Shown here piece by piece: positions 1-8,226 of a stretch of DNA of 64,000 nucleotides. The stretch covers positions 1-64,000 of the forward strand of contig JAAYDC010000005.1 in assembly GCA_012729455.1 (NCBI GenBank), written 5' to 3'. Origin of the DNA: Chloroflexota bacterium. GTDB taxonomy: Bacteria; Chloroflexota; Anaerolineae; UBA1429. How positions within the stretch are numbered: the first letter of the stretch is position 1; every line of letters begins with the position of its first letter. Both the position numbers and the translations under genes were made by a program. The notes under the pieces were generated by a model. It did not search any database and was not told the origin of the DNA. It was given only the letters and a program-made list of their open reading frames with translations.

Positions 1-228
1 CCGGCTTATGTGCGTTTTCATGGCCGTAACGCGGCCAAGTGGTTCCACCACGACGAACCCTACGAGCGCTACGACTATACCTACTCCGATGAAGAACCCG
101 AGCCCTGGAAGCAGAAAATCGAGACCCTCAACACGCAAACCAGGACGGTGCTCTTGTACGCCAATAACCATTGGAAGGGTCGGTCTATCAACACCGTGCG
201 CCAGCTCAAACTGCTGCTTGATCTCTAG
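1..228 (+). CDS. DUF72 (YecE-like) family protein, C-terminal part only
   Basis: The reading frame is open from the first base and ends at TAG 226-228, so this is the C-terminal end of a gene that starts before the window. The residues YVRFHGR near the start, the RYDY..YS segment and the later NNHWKGRSINTVRQLKLLL stretch are the typical C-terminal signature of DUF72 proteins, a TIM-barrel family of unknown biochemical role. About 75 residues are visible; full-length members are usually 240-300. Nothing in this fragment indicates a signal peptide or operon partner. The next gene begins 84 bp downstream after a small inverted repeat at 247-267. Confidence 0.75.
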   Translation, partial: PAYVRFHGRNAAKWFHHDEPYERYDYTYSDEEPEPWKQKIETLNTQTRTVLLYANNHWKGRSINTVRQLKLLLDL

Positions 229-312
229 CGCTGGTTACCGGAACAGGGTTGGGTTATACTCCCAACCAAGCTGAAGCGATTCGCATCCATCACAACAACA
301 AGGAGAGCCGCC

Positions 313-1737
313 ATGACCAAAGAACAGCAAGTTGTGCCACCCCTCTGGCCTGCCGAAGAAGAGCCCTATGATGGCTACCAGGTGACCCTTAACGGCGAGA
401 GCGCCTTTGTGCACCGCGCACGGGTATCGGCCTTTCCGCTTAACCAGGTATGGCCGGGCTACCAGCGTCCGCTCGAGCAGACCGAGCTGGCCGGCTTTGT
501 TACCTGGGATATGTCCGCCCCCACCACCGTGGTAGTGACCAGCCAAAAGCCGGTGCGTGAGGTGCGCGTGCGCCCGACGCATGATCAGGTTCAAGCTGCC
601 GTCGAGGGCAACACCATCACACTCACCATCGAGCAGCCCGGCCAATACACCGTCGAGGTGAATGGCACCCACAATGCCCTGCACCTCTTTGCCAACCCGC
701 CCGAGACGGATATCCCCGCGGCTGACGCGCCCGGCGTGCGCTTCTTTGGCCCGGGGGTGCACTGCCCGGGAGTGATCACCATGCAGGCTAATGAGACGGT
801 CTATCTGGCCGAGGGCGCGGTAGTGTACGGCGTGATCACCGCCACACATGCCGATAACATCACCATCCGCGGGCGCGGCATCCTGGATGGCAGCAGATTC
901 AACCGCCACGAGGTGCATGGGCTGATCAACCCGATGGGCTGCAACAATGTGCGCATCGAGGGCATTATCCTGCGCGACCCGAATGTGTGGACGGTCATCC
1001 CGGTGCGCTGCCAGAACGTGCACATCCGCAATGTCAAGCTGATCGGCCTGTGGCGCTATAACGCCGACGGCATCGATTTCGTCAACAGCCAGCACTGCTC
1101 GGTGGAAGATAGCTTCCTGCGCACCTTTGATGATTCGATCGTCTTCAAGGGCTTGCGCGGATGGGGCGGCATGCAATGCAATGCTGAACCGGTCACCGAT
1201 ATCCAGGTGCGCAACTGTGTGATCTGGTGCGACTGGGGGCGCGCGCTCGAGATCGGCGCCGAGACGATCGCCAGCGAGATCAGCCACCTGACCTTTACGG
1301 ATGTCGACGTGATCCACACCGTGCATGTGGCGCTGGACATCCAAAACACCGATCGCGGACACTGCCATTCGATGCTGTTCAAGGATATCCGCATCGAATT
1401 GGATGACGATTTCACCCATCCGCAGATGCAGGAATTTCAGGGCCAGGCCTATGACGCGCGGCCTGGCTGGATCCCGCCTATCATCGAGGTGCTGGTGTTT
1501 TCCGGCTTTTGGACCAAGGATACTCAGCGCGGCAAGGTCGATAACATCCGCTTTGAGGATATCAACGTGACTGCGTGGGGGGTGCCCGAGACACACCTGC
1601 GCGGCTGGGACGCCGAGCATGACGTGCGCAACATCCGCTTCAAGAACCTGGTGATCAATGGCGAGGTGATGCGCAGCCTGGAGCAAGCCAAAGTGGTGCA
1701 GAACGAGTTCGTCAGCGACGTGGAGATCGAGCTGTAA
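313..1737 (+). CDS. GH28-like right-handed beta-helix protein (polygalacturonase-like)
   Basis: A 474-residue protein with an N-terminal beta-sandwich-like region of about 150 residues and then a parallel beta-helix. The helix is shown by repeated short strands such as NVRIEGIILRD, NVHIRNVKLIG and NIRFEDINV. Within the helix, NADGID and FDDSIVFKG match the positions of the acidic residues of family 28 glycosidases, which cleave pectin-type polymers or their oligomers. The GHG and RIK motifs of classical polygalacturonases are not obvious, so the substrate is uncertain. There is no signal peptide, suggesting action on imported oligosaccharides. A ribosome-binding site (AAGGAG, 299-304) precedes ATG 313. 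The gene is convergent with marR, 16 bp away. Confidence 0.75.
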   Translation: MTKEQQVVPPLWPAEEEPYDGYQVTLNGESAFVHRARVSAFPLNQVWPGYQRPLEQTELAGFVTWDMSAPTTVVVTSQKPVREVRVRPTHDQVQAAVEGNTITLTIEQPGQYTVEVNGTHNALHLFANPPETDIPAADAPGVRFFGPGVHCPGVITMQANETVYLAEGAVVYGVITATHADNITIRGRGILDGSRFNRHEVHGLINPMGCNNVRIEGIILRDPNVWTVIPVRCQNVHIRNVKLIGLWRYNADGIDFVNSQHCSVEDSFLRTFDDSIVFKGLRGWGGMQCNAEPVTDIQVRNCVIWCDWGRALEIGAETIASEISHLTFTDVDVIHTVHVALDIQNTDRGHCHSMLFKDIRIELDDDFTHPQMQEFQGQAYDARPGWIPPIIEVLVFSGFWTKDTQRGKVDNIRFEDINVTAWGVPETHLRGWDAEHDVRNIRFKNLVINGEVMRSLEQAKVVQNEFVSDVEIEL

Positions 1738-1753
1738 GCAGTGTAAACGGCGG

Positions 1754-2260
1754 TTATGAGAACAGGCTGAGCTGCCCGCTTTCTGCTGCCGTGGTGGTTT
1801 TCTTCTGCGCCTGAGCCTCGTGGTCAGGCGCAGTTGTTGTGCGCGTAACGGGTAACCCCAGGGCACGCTCGAGCAGGGTGAGCAGCTGCTTTTGTTCAGG
1901 GGGTTTCAGTCGGTCCAGCAGGATCTGGGCGCGCGCGCGCGAGGCATCGCGAGCCAGCTCGCACAGTTGCTCTCCGGTGGCCGTCAGCTGCAGACGGATG
2001 GCGCGTTGGTCGGTTGTATCGCTCTGACGCTCGACCAGGCCGAGGGCTTCGAGGCGGCGAATGCCGACACTCACGGTGGGGGCGGAGAGCTCCAATTCCT
2101 GTGCTAGGCGCTGCAGGCGGGCTTGCGGGTTGCGCGCCAGGGCCAGCAGCATCTGCAGCTGGGCACGGCTGACCGGCAGGTGCTGGTCAGCGGCCGCACC
2201 CTCGAGGGCGCGCTGGAGCAAATCCAGATAGTCACTCAGCCGGGTAGCAGCTTCTGACAT
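1754..2260 (-). CDS. MarR-family transcriptional regulator
   Basis: A 168-residue protein with the winged helix-turn-helix typical of MarR. The recognition helix region reads ELSAPTVSVGIRRLEALGLV and is followed by the wing (ERQSDTTDQRAIRLQLTATG). MarR proteins bind DNA as dimers and usually repress their own or a divergent gene, with release by small phenolic or oxidant ligands. The gene is divergent from the ABC-F gene at 2382, and the 121-bp spacer holds one good promoter for each direction. Control of that ATPase and of itself is therefore plausible but inferred. The last 30 residues are a low-complexity tail (Ala/Thr/Gln/Lys) beyond the usual fold. Confidence 0.88.
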   Translation of the reverse strand: MSEAATRLSDYLDLLQRALEGAAADQHLPVSRAQLQMLLALARNPQARLQRLAQELELSAPTVSVGIRRLEALGLVERQSDTTDQRAIRLQLTATGEQLCELARDASRARAQILLDRLKPPEQKQLLTLLERALGLPVTRTTTAPDHEAQAQKKTTTAAESGQLSLFS

Positions 2261-2289
2261 GGCCTCTCACTGGTTAGTTTCAATAACAA

Positions 2290-2318
2290 ATATAATTCCA
2301 AGATAGACCAAATGTCAA
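2290..2318 (-). promoter_or_regulatory. sigma-70-like promoter for the MarR gene
   Basis: Read on the minus strand, TTGACA (2318-2313) is followed by a 17-bp spacer and TTATAT (2295-2290), about 30 bp ahead of the MarR start codon. The spacer and -10 lie in a very AT-rich patch shared with the divergent promoter region. It is a possible site for autoregulation. Confidence 0.7.
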
Positions 2319-2327
2319 GCCCTTGCC

Positions 2328-2355
2328 TTGGGCTCTGCCCCGAAAAGCCTATAAT
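2328..2355 (+). promoter_or_regulatory. candidate promoter for the ABC-F/coaE operon
   Basis: TTGGGC (2328-2333), a 16-bp spacer and a consensus TATAAT (2350-2355) lie 27 bp ahead of the ABC-F start codon. The -35 is imperfect, the -10 perfect. Confidence 0.6.
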
Positions 2356-2381
2356 AGGGTAAGGATTGAAGCAGAGGATAC

Positions 2382-4295
2382 ATGTCCATCCTGGTTGGCC
2401 GCCAACTCGATCGCTACTATGGAGCCCAAGACGTCTTTCGCGGCTTGGATTGTGTGCTTGCACGTCACGACAAGACCGGGCTGGTGGGCGCGAACGGCAG
2501 CGGCAAGACCACCCTGTTGCGCATCCTGCTGGGGATCGATCCGCCCGATGGCGGCAATGTGCATCGTGCGCGCGGGCTGCGGGTCGGGTATCTGCCGCAA
2601 AAACCCGTGCTGGATGGCTCGCGCACTCTGATGGCCGAGATGGAGCAGGTCTTTAACGAACTGATCCGCCAGCAGGCTGTCCTGCACGATCTGGCGGATG
2701 CCATGGCAGTGGCTGAGGATCCCACCGACTTGTTGGCGCAATACGCCGAAGCCGAGCAGCGCTTTGACGCCGAGGGCGGCTACAGCTATGACGCGCGCAT
2801 TAAACAGGTGCTGGGGGGCTTGGGTTTTGGTCCGCAGACCTACGACTGGCCTGTCAGCCATCTGAGCGGTGGCCAGGTAACGCGCGCGCTATTGGCTCGG
2901 TTATTGCTGGAGGATCCTGAGCTGCTGGTGCTGGATGAGCCCACCAACTATCTCGACCTGCAGGCGCTGGAGTGGCTGGAAAGTTACCTGGCGAGCTGGT
3001 CGGGCAGTTTGCTGGTGGTCTCGCACGACCGGTTTTTCCTCGACAAGGTAGTCAACCACATCTGGGAGATCGAGCGCGGAAGACTGACGGTTTACAACGG
3101 CAACTATAGCGCTTATCTGCTGCAGCGCACCGAGGCGCGCGAGCGCCAACTGCGCGAGTACCGTGCACAGCAGGAGATGATCGAGCGCACCGAAGAGTAT
3201 ATCCGCCGCAACAAAGCCGGGCAGCTCGCCAAGCAGGCGCGCGGACGCGAGACGCGTCTGGCGCGTGTCGAGCGCATCGAGGCGCCTACCCAGGAAGCGC
3301 GCGTGGGGCTGCGCCTGAGCACGCGCATCCGCTCGGGCGATCGCGTGCTGATGAGCGATGGCATCGTGGTGGGCTACCAGGACGAAGATGGCAGCACCAG
3401 CCGGCTGTTTTCCAGCGGTCCCTTTCTGGTGCAGCGCGGCTGGCGGATCGCCCTGTTGGGCCCAAATGGGGCCGGCAAGACTACCCTGCTGCGCACATTG
3501 CTGGGCCAACTTGAGCCGCTCGACGGGCATTTTTGCCTGGGGGCGTCTGTCAAGATCGGCTATCTGCCGCAGTCGCAAGCCTGGCTTGACCTGCCCACTC
3601 CTCTGCTCGATTACGTACTCGAGCAGAGTGACCTTTTGTATGGGGGCGCGCGCTCTTTGTTGGGGCGCTTTCTCTTTACCGAAGAAGACATGACCAAGCC
3701 GCTCTCGGCGCTTTCGGGCGGCGAGCGCTCGCGCCTGGCGCTGGCTCAGCTGACGCTGGAAGGTGCCAACCTGCTGATCCTGGATGAACCTACCACCCAC
3801 CTCGACTTGACGAGTCAGGAGGTGCTGCAGCAGGTGCTGATGGGCTTTGCCGGTACGATCCTGTTCGTCTCGCACGACCGTTATTTGGTAAACGCCCTCG
3901 CCAGCCACATCTGGTGGCTTGAGCAGGGCTCGATGATCCAGTTTGAGGGCGGCTATGACGCTTTTATGGCATACCGCGCGCGCGAAGAGCGCCCGGCTGC
4001 CCGCGGTGAAGGCACCGAATCTGCTGGACCGCGTGACGACCGCCTGGAAGCCAAGCGCCTGGAACGCCGCCTCGAGCGTTCCGCACGCGACCAGTCGGTG
4101 CGCATTGCCGCGCTGGAGAGCCGCATCACCGAGTTGGAGCGCAGCCTGGAAGAGCACAACGCCGCCATTACACGGGCGGGCGAGGCCCAGGATGTGGCGC
4201 GGGTGCAGCAGCTGGGCAGCGTCTATCAGGCACTGCAGGCTGAGCTGGCCGACACCCTGGAGGAGTGGGAAACCGCTGCTGGAGAGCTTTTATGA
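2382..4295 (+). CDS. ABC-F family ATPase (EttA/Uup/YheS-like)
   Basis: A 637-residue soluble protein with two ABC cassettes and no membrane segments. Cassette 1 has Walker A GANGSGKTT (about 36-44), signature LSGGQ and Walker B LVLDEPTNYLD. Cassette 2 has GPNGAGKTT, LSGGERSRLALAQ and LILDEPTTHLD. The inter-cassette linker is arginine-rich and helical, and the C-terminus (last about 90 residues) is a predicted coiled coil, as in Uup and related proteins. ABC-F proteins act on the ribosome as translation factors, and some protect it from antibiotics. The sequence alone does not decide which role applies. Its stop codon overlaps the start of coaE (ATGA), so the two are probably translationally coupled. 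It is divergent from marR. Confidence 0.92.
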   Translation: MSILVGRQLDRYYGAQDVFRGLDCVLARHDKTGLVGANGSGKTTLLRILLGIDPPDGGNVHRARGLRVGYLPQKPVLDGSRTLMAEMEQVFNELIRQQAVLHDLADAMAVAEDPTDLLAQYAEAEQRFDAEGGYSYDARIKQVLGGLGFGPQTYDWPVSHLSGGQVTRALLARLLLEDPELLVLDEPTNYLDLQALEWLESYLASWSGSLLVVSHDRFFLDKVVNHIWEIERGRLTVYNGNYSAYLLQRTEARERQLREYRAQQEMIERTEEYIRRNKAGQLAKQARGRETRLARVERIEAPTQEARVGLRLSTRIRSGDRVLMSDGIVVGYQDEDGSTSRLFSSGPFLVQRGWRIALLGPNGAGKTTLLRTLLGQLEPLDGHFCLGASVKIGYLPQSQAWLDLPTPLLDYVLEQSDLLYGGARSLLGRFLFTEEDMTKPLSALSGGERSRLALAQLTLEGANLLILDEPTTHLDLTSQEVLQQVLMGFAGTILFVSHDRYLVNALASHIWWLEQGSMIQFEGGYDAFMAYRAREERPAARGEGTESAGPRDDRLEAKRLERRLERSARDQSVRIAALESRITELERSLEEHNAAITRAGEAQDVARVQQLGSVYQALQAELADTLEEWETAAGELL

Positions 4296-4915
4296 AGCAT
4301 GTAATCGGACTGACGGGCAATATCGCCAGCGGCAAGAGCACGGTTGGCGCCATGCTGACTGAACATGGCGTATACCTGATCGATGCTGACAAGGTGGCAC
4401 ACCAGCTGATGCTGCCGGGCAAGGCAACCTATCATGCCGTGGTCGAGCATTTCGGGGCAGACATCCTGGCTGCCGACGACAGCATCGACCGCAAGCGCCT
4501 GGGAGCGATCGTCTTTGGCGACCCGTCCGCCCTGAGTGAACTCGAGCACCTCAGCCATCCGGCGGTGCTGGCCGAGATCGGCCGTCAGATCGAGGCGGGG
4601 CCATCGGGTTGGTATTGTGTTGAGGCGATCAAGCTGCTTGAGGCCAGCCTGGGGTGCAGCTGCGAGGCGATCTGGGTAGTAAGCTGCCACCCTCAGCAGC
4701 AGCTGGAGCGTCTGGCGACACGCGGCTTGAATGAACGGGAGAGTCTGGTGCGCATCAACGCCCAACCGGCGCTGCGCCACAAACTGAGTGCGGCACATGT
4801 CGTCATCGATAACTCGGGCGAACTTGCGGCGACCGCCCGGCAGGTGGAATATGCACTGGCATGTGCTGACCAGACGGCTTTTGGCAAGCCACAGCCGGCG
4901 GTGCCGCATGAGTAA
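4292..4915 (+). CDS. coaE: dephospho-CoA kinase
   Basis: Catalyses the last step of coenzyme A synthesis, phosphorylating the 3'-hydroxyl of dephospho-CoA. The 207-residue product starts MKHVIGLTGNIASGKSTV, with the P-loop at about residues 9-17. It contains the family DADKVAHQL motif and a lid-like region around TRGLNERESLVRINAQ. I chose ATG 4292 rather than the in-frame start 27 bp upstream. ATG 4292 overlaps the ABC-F stop as ATGA and places the P-loop at the normal distance from the N-terminus. Length is normal for the family. It overlaps the next small gene at 4908. Confidence 0.92.
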   Translation: MKHVIGLTGNIASGKSTVGAMLTEHGVYLIDADKVAHQLMLPGKATYHAVVEHFGADILAADDSIDRKRLGAIVFGDPSALSELEHLSHPAVLAEIGRQIEAGPSGWYCVEAIKLLEASLGCSCEAIWVVSCHPQQQLERLATRGLNERESLVRINAQPALRHKLSAAHVVIDNSGELAATARQVEYALACADQTAFGKPQPAVPHE

Positions 4916-5099
4916 CCTGCCGCAACGCCATCCTGGTAAACCGTTTTGGCTGCTCTGGTTGGTCCTGGGGGCTGGCATGGTTGTGGCAGTGCTGCTGCTC
5001 ACGCGTCAGGAGCCGTTGCTTGCCGGGCAGCGCGCTGCGTTGGCGGCTATATCGATCGGGTTGGCGGCGTTTTGCGCTTGGGTGATCACCTGGGATTAG
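4908..5099 (+). CDS. small two-helix membrane protein, unknown
   Basis: A 63-residue protein starting MSNLPQRHPGKPF. It has two hydrophobic segments of membrane-spanning length, at about residues 13-31 (WLLWLVLGAGMVVAVLLLT) and 41-60. The ATG lies inside the last codons of coaE in another frame, so expression is probably coupled to coaE. I do not recognise a family. The overlap and the clean hydrophobic pattern support it being real. Confidence 0.6.
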   Translation: MSNLPQRHPGKPFWLLWLVLGAGMVVAVLLLTRQEPLLAGQRAALAAISIGLAAFCAWVITWD

Positions 5100-5284
5100 C
5101 CCACTCTATGTGCTGAAACCGCATAGCACGGCGCTTGGCTATTTGCGGCAGGTGCGCTTTCGGTGTATACAAGACAAGGCGTTGATTCGGCCATGGGGGC
5201 GTGCCAGTTCGTCCGGGCAATAGCCTAGCCTCGCCGGAGCACTTGCGAGGTAGCGGCTGAGTAATCCAAACAAAAGGTCTGTAT

Positions 5285-6259
5285 ATGTCAAGAAAAACGT
5301 TTATCGGGCTGATGGCAGCCATCGCTGCCGCCGGTCTGGTATTGATCGTGCTGATATTGGTGCAGTCGCTGAGGTGGGACACACCCAACCATGTGGCCGC
5401 CGAGGTGACGGATGTGCCCGTCACGACAGAGGCTTCTGTCTCGCCGACAGATACGCCTGCCAGTACCGCTACACCGAGTATAACTGCCACAGCCACCAGG
5501 TTGCCGACCCCTTCACCCATGCCTACTCGCAGTCCAACACCCAAAGCCACTTATGTGGTCGCGATCGACCCGGGGCACGGGGGCGTCGACGAGGGCACCT
5601 ATCCGTATAATCCCGACGGCATCTACAACTACCACGAGTCTGAGGTGACGCTCAAGATCGCCCAGCGCCTGCGCCGACTGCTGGAGGCGGAGGGCATCGA
5701 GGTAGTGATGATTCGTGATGGTGACTATGGCCTCAACCCGGATTGGGAGGATGTGAACGGCGACGGCGTCCATGACATAGGCGACGAAGCACAGGCCAGG
5801 GTGGATGTTGCCAATGAGGCTGGTGCCGACTTGATGCTCTCGATTCACCTCAACGCGCGCACCTATGACGACGGTACCATCAACACCACCTATAATGGCG
5901 CTACCACCTATTACTGTAATGCGCGTCCGTTTTCTGATAAATCGCTGCGGTTGGCTGAGCTGGTGCATCAGGCGGTGTTGGAAGACCTGACTGCCAGCGG
6001 TTACGAGCCTTTTGACCAGGGTATCCTGGACGACCTGGAGATCAATGATGGCGGGCCGCAGCTGCACCTGATCGCCCTGGGGCCCGCTTCTGACCGCATC
6101 GCACGGCCCAGCCAGATGCCGGCTGTGCTTGATGAGCCGCTTTTTGCCACCAGTGATGTCGAAAATGCGCTTCTGGCGGATGAGGCGACCTATGACATCC
6201 TGGCAAAGGCTTATGCACGCGCGATTTTGCAGTATCTGAGCGAGCAGGAGACGCCCTGA
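5285..6259 (+). CDS. N-acetylmuramoyl-L-alanine amidase (Amidase_3), membrane-anchored
   Basis: A 324-residue zinc amidase that would cleave the bond between muramic acid and the stem peptide outside the cell. It has an N-terminal signal-anchor (about 7-28) and a Thr/Pro/Ser-rich linker (about 40-88). The catalytic domain carries zinc-ligand candidates H98 (DPGHGG), E118 (HESE) and H188 (SIHLNA), with a probable catalytic glutamate in VLDEPLF near the C-terminus. Between the second and third ligands is a calcium-loop-like stretch with D, N, D and E at alternating positions (about 153-168, DVNGDGVHDIGDE), resembling a dockerin/EF-hand loop. It heads a same-strand run of three envelope genes. 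ATG 5285 follows a weak ribosome-binding site. Confidence 0.88.
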   Translation: MSRKTFIGLMAAIAAAGLVLIVLILVQSLRWDTPNHVAAEVTDVPVTTEASVSPTDTPASTATPSITATATRLPTPSPMPTRSPTPKATYVVAIDPGHGGVDEGTYPYNPDGIYNYHESEVTLKIAQRLRRLLEAEGIEVVMIRDGDYGLNPDWEDVNGDGVHDIGDEAQARVDVANEAGADLMLSIHLNARTYDDGTINTTYNGATTYYCNARPFSDKSLRLAELVHQAVLEDLTASGYEPFDQGILDDLEINDGGPQLHLIALGPASDRIARPSQMPAVLDEPLFATSDVENALLADEATYDILAKAYARAILQYLSEQETP

Positions 6260-6299
6260 GGTGGTGCAGGGTAGTTGGCAATGACAGATAAGGATACCC

Positions 6300-7532
6300 A
6301 TGCACCGACTGGCTGGTAATGTGCGCGAGCTGATCCGGCGCTTTACCGGCTGGTTGGTCGGACAGCTGCGCTGGAGCGGCGTAGCAGCCGTCCTGCTGGT
6401 CGCGCTCATCGGTGTGATCCGGATTATCCAGGCGGATGTGAGCCCGGTCAGCAGTACCAGCGTTACCGTGCTGACCGAGCCGACCATAGTCCAGCTGCAA
6501 GGGTTCACTCGGCGAGTTAACCTACCACTCGTCTATAACCAGCGACCGCTGGTCTTTCCGCTGGTGTTCAACCAGCCAACGCCTACGCCGACTCCCACTC
6601 CGACGGCAACACCGCGTCCGCCCGGCGAGCCGCCGCCATATACGGAGTCGTTTTATCTGCACAATACCGACTATGACTACCACTACAATCTGGGGCGGCA
6701 GGTATCGGAGCAAGTGGCGGCCGGCCAGCGCGCCATCGTGATTCTGGATTATGGCCAGCCCTGGTCCGAGAACAACCAGTGGGGTACGGCGATCTTTGAC
6801 GCCAACTATTCGTTCCGCTCCACCGATCAGATCTTTGTGGCGATCCAGGCCTTTGTACGCGGTTTTATGTCCAAAAAGGCCCCCGGTTCACACCTGACGG
6901 TGGGGGTCGGCACGAGCAACTTTGTGCGTTCAGCCAACTATTACAACGAGCTGAACTATGTAAAACGCGAGCATGGGGTTGCCTGGGCGCAATTGGTCAA
7001 CCGCCTGAACACCTGGGTGGCTTCGCCGCCTACGTGGGAACCTTCCATCAAGATCGCCGGCGCGATCGACGCCGAGCCTGGCTGGAATCTCCCTGCCAAC
7101 ACGCGCGCCTGGGCGGATGGCTTTAACTCGGCCATCGCCAGCGGGGCGGTCTATTACAACTTTGGCAGCTGCGACAGCTGCCCCTTTGATGCCTGCCCAA
7201 GATGCCGCCCGCCGAATGGCTGGACTTATGAGGATATTTGGTACGTGTCGTGGGGGGTGCGCTGCGCTTATTCGATCCCCGAGATCTATCTGGTGAGGGG
7301 CGCCAATGCCCAGCAGTGGTACCGCGTTTCGCGTTATGCTGCCACTGCGCATGGCCAGGCAATCCGTTTTTCGGCGGTTATGACCCAATACGGATCTTGC
7401 CTGCAGTTGGGCTGCACCACCAATACGCCTTCGCAGGGTTGGCTGCAACTGTACGAGTTGATTAACGCAGACCCATTGACCGTCGGCGACATCCCATGGT
7501 CGACCGATATCAAGTGGGCCAAGTATCAGTAG
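6300..7532 (+). CDS. membrane-anchored extracellular protein with Thr-Pro linker, unknown domain
   Basis: A 410-residue protein. A basic N-terminus precedes one transmembrane segment (about 22-44). A linker containing PTPTPTPTPTATP (about residue 95-107) then separates the membrane from a globular domain of about 290 residues. That domain alternates hydrophobic strands with aromatic-rich segments (AIVILDYGQPW, HLTVGVGTSNF, SIKIAGAIDAEPGWN), which suggests a TIM-barrel-like or glycosidase-like fold. It has a cluster of cysteines (GSCDSCPFDACPRCRPPNGW) likely to form disulfides or bind metal. I do not recognise a named family. It sits between the amidase and another anchored protein, so a cell-surface or wall role is inferred. 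Confidence 0.7.
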   Translation: MHRLAGNVRELIRRFTGWLVGQLRWSGVAAVLLVALIGVIRIIQADVSPVSSTSVTVLTEPTIVQLQGFTRRVNLPLVYNQRPLVFPLVFNQPTPTPTPTPTATPRPPGEPPPYTESFYLHNTDYDYHYNLGRQVSEQVAAGQRAIVILDYGQPWSENNQWGTAIFDANYSFRSTDQIFVAIQAFVRGFMSKKAPGSHLTVGVGTSNFVRSANYYNELNYVKREHGVAWAQLVNRLNTWVASPPTWEPSIKIAGAIDAEPGWNLPANTRAWADGFNSAIASGAVYYNFGSCDSCPFDACPRCRPPNGWTYEDIWYVSWGVRCAYSIPEIYLVRGANAQQWYRVSRYAATAHGQAIRFSAVMTQYGSCLQLGCTTNTPSQGWLQLYELINADPLTVGDIPWSTDIKWAKYQ

Positions 7533-7541
7533 AACAGGGCT

Positions 7542-8186
7542 ATGACAAGATTCAAACCAAGTGCAGCGTCGGTCATATTAATGATCATCGCCGGAGTGGT
7601 GCTCTTTTTATTTGTCGCCGTGGCGCTGCCATTATGGATCCGTTCGCAGCGCGATGTAGAGCCTCAACTCGAGAGCACCCTCGCTCCCGACGATGAGGCG
7701 CGTAACGCCACCAAGATCGCCTATTCGGCGACTGCAGAGTTTGTGCCGACCGGCGGGGTCGAGGTGCAGGGCATCAAGCCGTTGACTGAGGGCGAGATCA
7801 GCATTACCCCTGAGCCCGACGGGTTGTTGCCGATCGCGGACGCTGTGCCGGCCGGCGATGGGGCGATCATCGAGCGCCAGCCTCCTTTCCCCGGGTCGAT
7901 GTACCGCATCACCAACGCCTGGTACGTAGATGCTGCAGATGGCAGCCAGCGCACCTTTGTGTGGGCGGGTGCGCGGGTGCTGGATGATGGTACCCTGGCG
8001 GGGCTGGTGATCGTGCAGGAATACGCCGCCGATAACCTCTCCGAGTCCGTTACCAGCGAATACGACGCGCCTTCCGGCACGGGTCTCCTCACTATCACTG
8101 GTGCTGAGGGACACGTCGTGGCGCTCAGCAGCGAGGAAGGCCGCCAGCTGCATTATGACGCCGCAGTGCGCAGCTTTACCGACTAG
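7542..8186 (+). CDS. membrane-anchored extracellular protein, unknown
   Basis: A 214-residue protein starting 9 bp after the preceding gene. One hydrophobic segment (about 9-31, VILMIIAGVVLFLFVAVALPLWI) follows a short basic N-terminus, with the remainder predicted outside. The C-terminal 100 residues look beta-rich (FVWAGARVLDDGTLAGLVIVQEY, GLLTITGAEGHVVAL). No family recognised. The spacing suggests co-transcription with the two upstream envelope genes. The end is convergent with the GH gene 40 bp downstream. Confidence 0.65.
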   Translation: MTRFKPSAASVILMIIAGVVLFLFVAVALPLWIRSQRDVEPQLESTLAPDDEARNATKIAYSATAEFVPTGGVEVQGIKPLTEGEISITPEPDGLLPIADAVPAGDGAIIERQPPFPGSMYRITNAWYVDAADGSQRTFVWAGARVLDDGTLAGLVIVQEYAADNLSESVTSEYDAPSGTGLLTITGAEGHVVALSSEEGRQLHYDAAVRSFTD

Positions 8187-8226
8187 GCATCCCGCCTACC
8201 ACGCTGCTATACGTGCTGGCAGACGC

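Noticed and set aside
235-1866. 543-residue minus-strand open frame opposite the GH28-like gene
   Set aside because: It is antisense to a clear beta-helix protein and shows His/Asp-rich composition typical of antisense reading of GC-rich genes.
2901-4157. 418-residue minus-strand open frame opposite the ABC-F gene
   Set aside because: Antisense shadow of an unambiguous ATPase; no recognisable motif or ribosome-binding site.
5513-6508. 331-residue minus-strand open frame across the amidase gene
   Set aside because: It runs antisense over the amidase and the start of the next gene and has no domain character.
6570-6630. Short tandem repeat (CCAACGCCTACGCCG-like) as a possible repeat element
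   Set aside because: It encodes the Thr-Pro linker of a surface protein, so codon-level repetition explains it.
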